The notes beneath the pieces are model-generated. The model was not told the DNA's origin and ran no database searches. It saw nothing but the letters and a program-made list of their open reading frames with translations. From the NCBI GenBank assembly GCA_022701925.1, contig JAKONM010000349.1, forward strand, positions 1-10,119: a DNA stretch of 10,119 bases. Direction: 5' to 3'. The position numbers and the translations under genes were made by a program. This document shows positions 6,495 through 10,119 of the stretch, in pieces. Each line of letters starts with the position of its first letter. Positions within the stretch are counted from its first letter, which is position 1. The DNA is from Microbacteriaceae bacterium. Lineage in GTDB: Bacteria; Actinomycetota; Actinomycetes; Actinomycetales; Microbacteriaceae.

Positions 6495-7963
6495 CCGCCA
6501 CCGCTCCCGAGCAGGAGACGCTCGCGCCGGCGAAGAAGCTGGGGGTGCTGGGCGTGCTGATGCCGGGCGTCGCCCAGATCGCTCCGGCGTTCAACCTGTT
6601 CTTCACCACGGCGGTGATGGCGTCGCTGGCCGGACCGTCGGTGCCGCTGGTGTTCCTGATCAGCGCCGTCGGCATGCTGGCGACCGCGCTGAGCCTCGCG
6701 CAGTTCTCCGGCGTCTACCCGAGCGCCGGTTCGTTCGTCACGTACATCAGTCGCGCGCTGGGCGTGCGGGTGGCGACGGCGATCGGCGTCATCACGATCG
6801 TCGGCTACATGATCACCTTCGGCGGCATCTACATCTTCGCCGGGCAGTACATCGTGGCGAACGTGTTCGGGGTCACGGACGCCGGCTTCGGCGTGAACCT
6901 GCTGACCGTCGCGGTCACGCTGGTCTACGGCGTGATCGTCACGGTGCCGGTGATCATCGGCCTGCAGTTCGGCGTGCGCGTCACCGTGGTGCTGTACCTG
7001 ATCGAGGTCGTCGTGCTGCTCGTCATCAGCTTCGCGGTCGTGCTGCAGGGCGGCGCGGAGGGGCTGTCGACGGTGCCGTTCACCTGGCCGAGCGGCACGG
7101 AGGCGTCGAACATCTTCATCACCTTCGGCCTGGCCGTGGTCGCGTTCGGCGGCTTCGAGGCCTCGGCGCCGCTGGCGGAGGAGACGGACAACCCGCGCCG
7201 CAACGTGCCGATCGGGCTGGTCGGCTCGGTGCTGATCAGCGGGTTCATCTACGTGCTCGGCTCCTACGCGGTCATCAGCGCGTTCGGCGTCAGCAAGGTG
7301 GGCGACTTCGCGGCCGACCCGAACCCCTTCGCCACCGCGACGGTCCGCTTCCTCCACGTGTCCAGCGCCTTCGCCGTGCCGTTCCTGGTCGCGGTGTTCC
7401 TGGTCAGCCTGACGTCGTCGTACATCTCCGCGAACACGCAGACCGCGCGCGTGCTGTTCGCCGGCGCCCGCGGGCGCCTGTGGCCGGCGATCCTGGACCG
7501 CACCCACCCGCGATACAAGACCCCGTGGGTCGCCGCGATCGCGTTCGTCGTGCCCAGCCTGGTGCTCGGCAGCGTGATGCAGTTCGCGGACCCCGCCGAC
7601 GCCGGCAGCGTGCTGCCGACGCTCGGCATCTTCGGCGTCGTGGTCATGTACTTCGTCACGAACCTGGCGCTGGTGGTGCAGTTCTTCCGCCTGCGGCGCT
7701 CCGGCGTGGCGAAGAACCCGCTGCTGTGGGTCGTCGTGCCGGTGGTCGGGATGCTCGTGCTGCTGATCCCGGTGTGGGGCAACCTGCGCCTGGGCCAGGA
7801 GGGCGCGTTCGCGATCATGCCGGTGCTCTCGATCCTGCTGATCGCGGTCGGCGTGGTCTACACGGTGGTGCTCGCCGTGACCCGCCCGCAGGTGCTCGCC
7901 GCGGCGCCCGCGCTGCTCGAGGGCGCCGAGGCCGAGCCGGAGACTGCCGCCACGCGGGTCTGA
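6491..7963 (+). CDS. APC-superfamily amino acid/amine permease
   Basis: The 490-residue protein has about 12 hydrophobic helices, starting near residue 17. Helix 1 carries the broken-helix stretch GVAQIAPAFNLFF, helix 6 runs into the family hallmark GGFEASAPLAEETDNPRRNVP (220-240), and the helix 8-9 region shows TARVLFAGARGRLWP followed by HPRYKTPW (318-346), as in APC transporters. It should be a secondary transporter in the plasma membrane for an amino acid, amine or related amide, driven by protons or sodium; specificity is not readable. Its ATG overlaps the hydrolase stop by four bases (ATGA), with GAAGGGA upstream. As the last gene of the operon it probably supplies the substrate for the two hydrolases. 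The C-terminus is acidic and cytoplasmic. Confidence 0.92.
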   Translation: MTATAPEQETLAPAKKLGVLGVLMPGVAQIAPAFNLFFTTAVMASLAGPSVPLVFLISAVGMLATALSLAQFSGVYPSAGSFVTYISRALGVRVATAIGVITIVGYMITFGGIYIFAGQYIVANVFGVTDAGFGVNLLTVAVTLVYGVIVTVPVIIGLQFGVRVTVVLYLIEVVVLLVISFAVVLQGGAEGLSTVPFTWPSGTEASNIFITFGLAVVAFGGFEASAPLAEETDNPRRNVPIGLVGSVLISGFIYVLGSYAVISAFGVSKVGDFAADPNPFATATVRFLHVSSAFAVPFLVAVFLVSLTSSYISANTQTARVLFAGARGRLWPAILDRTHPRYKTPWVAAIAFVVPSLVLGSVMQFADPADAGSVLPTLGIFGVVVMYFVTNLALVVQFFRLRRSGVAKNPLLWVVVPVVGMLVLLIPVWGNLRLGQEGAFAIMPVLSILLIAVGVVYTVVLAVTRPQVLAAAPALLEGAEAEPETAATRV

Positions 7964-7983
7964 CGCCGGCGGCGCTGCGGACC

Positions 7984-8000
7984 CGAGCGGTGCCCGCTCG
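7984..8000. terminator. Hairpin after the operon
   Basis: Perfect 7-bp arms (7984-7990 CGAGCGG and 7994-8000 CCGCTCG) enclose a 3-base loop, 20 bases after the permease stop. It lies between convergent genes and may serve both strands. There is no U-tract. Confidence 0.5.
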
Positions 8001-8071
8001 AGGAGAACGGATCCTCGGGCGGGCGCCGCTGCGCTGCGTGGAGCCCAGCAGCCTCCCGGGTCGGGTGGTGC

Positions 8072-8794
8072 TCACTCCGGAGCAGGACCCTTGGCAGAGC
8101 GATCGGTGACCGCGACGAGCAGGGTCCACGCCGCATCGTCCGGGGCCTCGACCTCGATGCCGTCAGGAGGTCCGCTCGGAAGGTCGAAGACGACGGGGCC
8201 GGCCACGCCCCCCGGCGCCCGGGTGCGCCCGACCGCCAGCACCTGCAGCCGGGAGGTGGTGGCGCCCGCGGGTCGCTGCCGCAGCAGCGCCCGCCACGAG
8301 ACCGGTGACGAGACGCCGGAGGTCACCACGACCATCGCCCTGCCACCCGGGGCAGCACCGGCGGGCGGATCGAGCCGGACCACCACGTTCCCGTGCCCGG
8401 TGAAGCGCTGCCCCGTCACGGCGACGCCCTGCACGGAGGTCGCGGCGTCGACCGGTCTGGACACGGCGCCCTGCCGGATCTCGAGCCCTTCGCCATCGGG
8501 CTGCGCCCGTGCGGTCGGCGGCGCCTCCGACGAGCGGCGGGACGAGTCGTGCTGCACCGCGGTCGTCAGCGCGGCGACCGCTGCGACGGCGGCGAGACCC
8601 GCGACGGCGACCCTCCGGCGGGAGGAGGTTCGAGGAGCGGGCTGCTCCGGGGCCTCCCCGACCGTGTCGGCCTGCTCTCCGCGCTCGGCCAGGTACCGAC
8701 GCACGTCCGCTTCTGCGGCGTCCGGTCGGTAGAGGCGCCGACGCAGATCGTCGAGGTCGTGCGCGGGCTCCGGGGCTCCCTCCTGCGCGACCAC
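8072..8794 (-). CDS. Single-pass membrane protein with a novel C-terminal domain shared with the gene at 9679-10119
   Basis: Read from the GTG at 8792-8794, the protein has 240 residues. A short acidic N-terminus leads to DLDDLRRRLYRPDAAEADVRRYL (residues 13-35), like the LRRRxYGP segment found near membrane helices in many actinobacterial proteins. RRR (59-61) precedes one hydrophobic helix (62-81), so the N-terminus should be cytoplasmic. A disordered linker (82-117) then leads to a beta-rich outer domain (118-232) with anchors QRF-T-G, SPVSW, PPDGIEVEAP and WTLLVAV. The layout recalls an anti-sigma factor or sensor, but no zinc motif or partner sigma gene is seen. The frame stays open to an ATG at 8962 (296 residues), but that extension is compositionally odd and lacks a ribosome site, whereas GAGGAGGAG lies 12 bases before the GTG. 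The function is unknown to me. Confidence 0.65.
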   Translation of the reverse strand: MVAQEGAPEPAHDLDDLRRRLYRPDAAEADVRRYLAERGEQADTVGEAPEQPAPRTSSRRRVAVAGLAAVAAVAALTTAVQHDSSRRSSEAPPTARAQPDGEGLEIRQGAVSRPVDAATSVQGVAVTGQRFTGHGNVVVRLDPPAGAAPGGRAMVVVTSGVSSPVSWRALLRQRPAGATTSRLQVLAVGRTRAPGGVAGPVVFDLPSGPPDGIEVEAPDDAAWTLLVAVTDRSAKGPAPE

Positions 8795-8806
8795 CCGGTC
8801 ACTCTG

Positions 8807-8815
8807 CTCCTCCTC
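8807..8815 (-). promoter_or_regulatory. Purine-rich site supporting the GTG start at 8794
   Basis: On the minus strand GAGGAGGAG lies 12 bases before the GTG at 8794. The spacing is longer than ideal, but it is the only good Shine-Dalgarno match for this gene; the far ATG at 8962 has none. In the longer reading this site would encode Glu-Glu-Glu. Confidence 0.4.
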
Positions 8816-8853
8816 GCACGACGGCGACGCCTCGCGCCCGCCGGCGGGCTTAC

Positions 8854-8872
8854 CGGTTCCGTCACGGTTCCG
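8854..8872. repeat. Tandem CGGTTCCG repeat with an 11-bp period in the divergent control region
   Basis: CGGTTCCG occurs at 8854-8861 and again at 8865-8872, separated by TCA, so the copies are one helical turn apart. The minus strand reads CGGAACCG twice and contains GGAAC, like the -35 element of ECF sigma promoters. The region lies between the divergent 8072-8794 and HEAT-repeat genes. It may be a regulator site or a promoter element; it may also be chance. Confidence 0.35.
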
Positions 8873-9012
8873 CGCCGAGGACGTGACCGAAGTGGCACGT
8901 GCCCCTTCCGGCGGAGTCGATGACTCGGCGCGCGCAGCATGCGGGCCCGGCGCCCGCACCATGGAGGGGTGACCCGCGCACCGCTCCAGACCTGCGTCCT
9001 CCGGAGCCGTCG

Positions 9013-9666
9013 ATGAACGCGGGCGACCTGGAGCCGCGGCTGCGGCACGCCGACTCGTCGGTGCGGATGCAGGCGGCGATGGCGGCGGGCACCAGCAAGG
9101 ACGCGGGCGCGGTCGACCTGCTCGTCGAGCGCTGCGGCGTCGAGCCCGACTTCTTCGTGCGCGACATGCTGACCTGGGCGCTGACCCGGCTGCCCGCAGA
9201 CCTGACCGTGCCGCGGCTGGTCGAGGAGCTGTCGTCCCCGTTCCCGCAGGCGCGCAGCCAGGCGCTGCACACGCTGTCGAAGATCGCCGATCCGCGCGCC
9301 CGCCCGGCGATCACGGACGCGCTGCTGCACGACGAGGAGGACGAGGTGGCGAAGGCCGCCTGGCGCACCGCGGTGGTGCTGGTGCCCGCCGGGGAGGAGG
9401 CCGCGCTCGCCGCGGACCTGGCTCGCGAGCTGGGCCGTCGCGACCCGGAGAGCCGGCGCGGTCTGACGCGGGCGTTCGTCGCGCTGGGCGAGCCGTCGCG
9501 CGGGGTGCTGGAGCAGGCGACCGGGGTCGGCGTCTTCGCCGCGCGCGTGCACGCCGTGGCGTCGCTGCTGATCCTGGACGGGCTGGAGCGCGATCACCGC
9601 TCCGCGACCGAGAAGGCGCGGCAGGTCGTGCTCGACGCCGGCGGAGGGCCGGTCGGCGGGGAATGA
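9013..9666 (+). CDS. HEAT-repeat protein
   Basis: The 217-residue, mostly helical protein is built from HEAT-like helix pairs: LEPRLRHADSSVRMQAAMAAG (6-26), a pair ending in FFVRDMLTWALTRLP (47-61), VPRLVEELSSPFPQARSQALHTLSKIAD (66-93), and ARPAITDALLHDEEDEVAKAAWRTAVVL (96-123), then two weaker pairs to about 205. Each shows the usual pattern of a Leu-rich helix, a short Asp/Pro turn and a Val-Arg or Ala-rich second helix. No catalytic or DNA-binding motif is present; such proteins usually act as binding scaffolds. I recall similar repeat blocks attached to MerR-type regulators in actinobacteria, but no MerR domain is seen here. ATG at 9013 with GGAG six bases upstream. It is flanked by two genes that share an outer domain, divergent on the left and convergent on the right. 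Confidence 0.82.
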   Translation: MNAGDLEPRLRHADSSVRMQAAMAAGTSKDAGAVDLLVERCGVEPDFFVRDMLTWALTRLPADLTVPRLVEELSSPFPQARSQALHTLSKIADPRARPAITDALLHDEEDEVAKAAWRTAVVLVPAGEEAALAADLARELGRRDPESRRGLTRAFVALGEPSRGVLEQATGVGVFAARVHAVASLLILDGLERDHRSATEKARQVVLDAGGGPVGGE

Positions 9667-9671
9667 CCGGC
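9648..9671. terminator. Hairpin at the convergent ends of the HEAT gene and the 9679 gene
   Basis: Perfect 7-bp arms (9648-9654 GCCGGTC and 9665-9671 GACCGGC) enclose a 10-base loop and span the HEAT-gene stop codon. The gap between the two stop codons is only 12 bp, so a terminator here would have to overlap coding sequence. There is no U-tract. Confidence 0.35.
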
Positions 9672-9678
9672 GGACCCG

Positions 9679-10119
9679 TCAGCGGCTGAACGCCACGACC
9701 AGGGTCCAGCCCGTGCCCTCCGGCGCGGAGACCGAGATCGCGTCGGGCGGCGCGCCGCGGTACTCCACGGAGGTCGACCCGCTGGAGGAGCGGCGGGCGG
9801 TCGGCATCAGCAGCGTGCTGGTCGACGACGACCCCTCCTGCGCGGTCTGCGCCTGCCAGGCGACCGACGAGCGGTTCGCCGAATCGAGCGTGACCGTCAG
9901 CAGCCCGCCGTCGAGCGGTGCCCCTCCGGTGATCAGCGGCACGACCGCGGGTCCGCTGCCCGAGAACCGCTGCGCGAGCACGCGGGTGCCGTCCACGGCG
10001 ACCTCGACGGTGGTGCCCTGCGGGGTGGTGCCGTCGTCGGTGAAGCGCTCGCTGACGTACGGCGTGCGGCCCTGCAGCGGCACCGCGGGCAGGGACGGCG
10101 CGGTGGTCGAGGCCCGGGC
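9679..10119 (-). CDS. Partial protein with the same C-terminal domain as the 8072-8794 product
   Basis: The frame is open from the right edge of the window to a TGA at 9679-9681, giving the last 146 residues; a GTG at 10083 is in frame, but coding-like sequence continues upstream of it to the edge, so the start is probably outside. The fragment begins with a Thr/Pro/Ala-rich linker and then a beta-rich domain (about residues 37-146) that lines up with the outer domain of the 8072-8794 protein: QRF-S-G (50-54), VVPL, GG, S-x-V-A-W-x-A (84-90), PPDAISVSAP (124-133) and WTL-x-VA (138-143), ending almost directly at the stop. By analogy an N-terminal membrane helix is expected beyond the window. 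The domain is unknown to me. It converges on the HEAT-repeat gene. Confidence 0.75.
   Translation of the reverse strand, partial: ARASTTAPSLPAVPLQGRTPYVSERFTDDGTTPQGTTVEVAVDGTRVLAQRFSGSGPAVVPLITGGAPLDGGLLTVTLDSANRSSVAWQAQTAQEGSSSTSTLLMPTARRSSSGSTSVEYRGAPPDAISVSAPEGTGWTLVVAFSR

Noticed and set aside
6179..7507. 442-codon open frame on the minus strand opposite the permease
   Set aside because: The product is a repetitive string of Asp, His, Arg and Gln that mirrors hydrophobic permease codons; it has no domain.
8072..8794. Anti-sigma factor assignment for the membrane protein
   Set aside because: The layout fits, but there is no zinc-binding HxxxCxxC motif and no sigma-factor gene beside it, so no function was assigned.
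8969..9016. 15-codon GTG-started leader peptide ending on the ATG of the HEAT-repeat gene
   Set aside because: The only ribosome-like sequence (GGAGG, 8963-8967) is one base from the GTG, too close to work, and the peptide shows no regulatory codon run.

Overview
The window is very GC-rich, all thirteen genes end in TGA, the frames are strongly GC-biased at third positions, and several starts lack a ribosome binding site. This fits a high-GC actinobacterium. The mix of genes (GtrA-like flippase, DUF4126 membrane protein, small HNH-like zinc protein, Rv2061-type PPOX protein) reminds me of Microbacteriaceae, but that family placement is inference. It looks like ordinary chromosome: I see no rRNA, tRNA, CRISPR array, insertion sequence or phage gene, and no gene-free stretch above 300 bp (the longest, 8795-9012, is 218 bp).

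Layout. (1) 1-874: the 3' end of an unrecognised cysteine-bearing protein meets a GtrA-family membrane protein end to end, with no base between the stop codons. (2) 997-2164: a short-chain dehydrogenase and a PPOX-class oxidoreductase are transcribed divergently from a 79-bp gap. (3) 2166-3359: a strong hairpin separates the PPOX gene from a convergent DUF4126 membrane protein; an HNH-like zinc protein lies upstream of the latter on the same strand. (4) 3545-7963: a tight four-gene operon, M20 metallopeptidase / GntR-FadR regulator / alpha-beta hydrolase / APC permease, with overlaps of 4, 1 and 4 bases. (5) 8072-10119: two minus-strand genes sharing a C-terminal domain flank a plus-strand HEAT-repeat gene.

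How the genes work together. The operon reads as a self-regulated catabolic unit. The permease would import an amino-acid-like or amide compound, the M20 enzyme and the serine hydrolase would cleave amide or ester bonds in the cytoplasm, and the GntR protein would sense substrate or product and repress. The substrate cannot be read from sequence. The most unusual region is the right end: the protein at 8072-8794 has a cytoplasmic N-terminus, one membrane helix and a beta-rich outer domain, and the same outer domain recurs in the partial gene at 9679-10119, with a soluble HEAT-repeat protein between them. No function is known to me for this domain.

Limits: all family calls are from motif recognition by eye. 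Promoter, operator and terminator calls are pattern-based and mostly weak.
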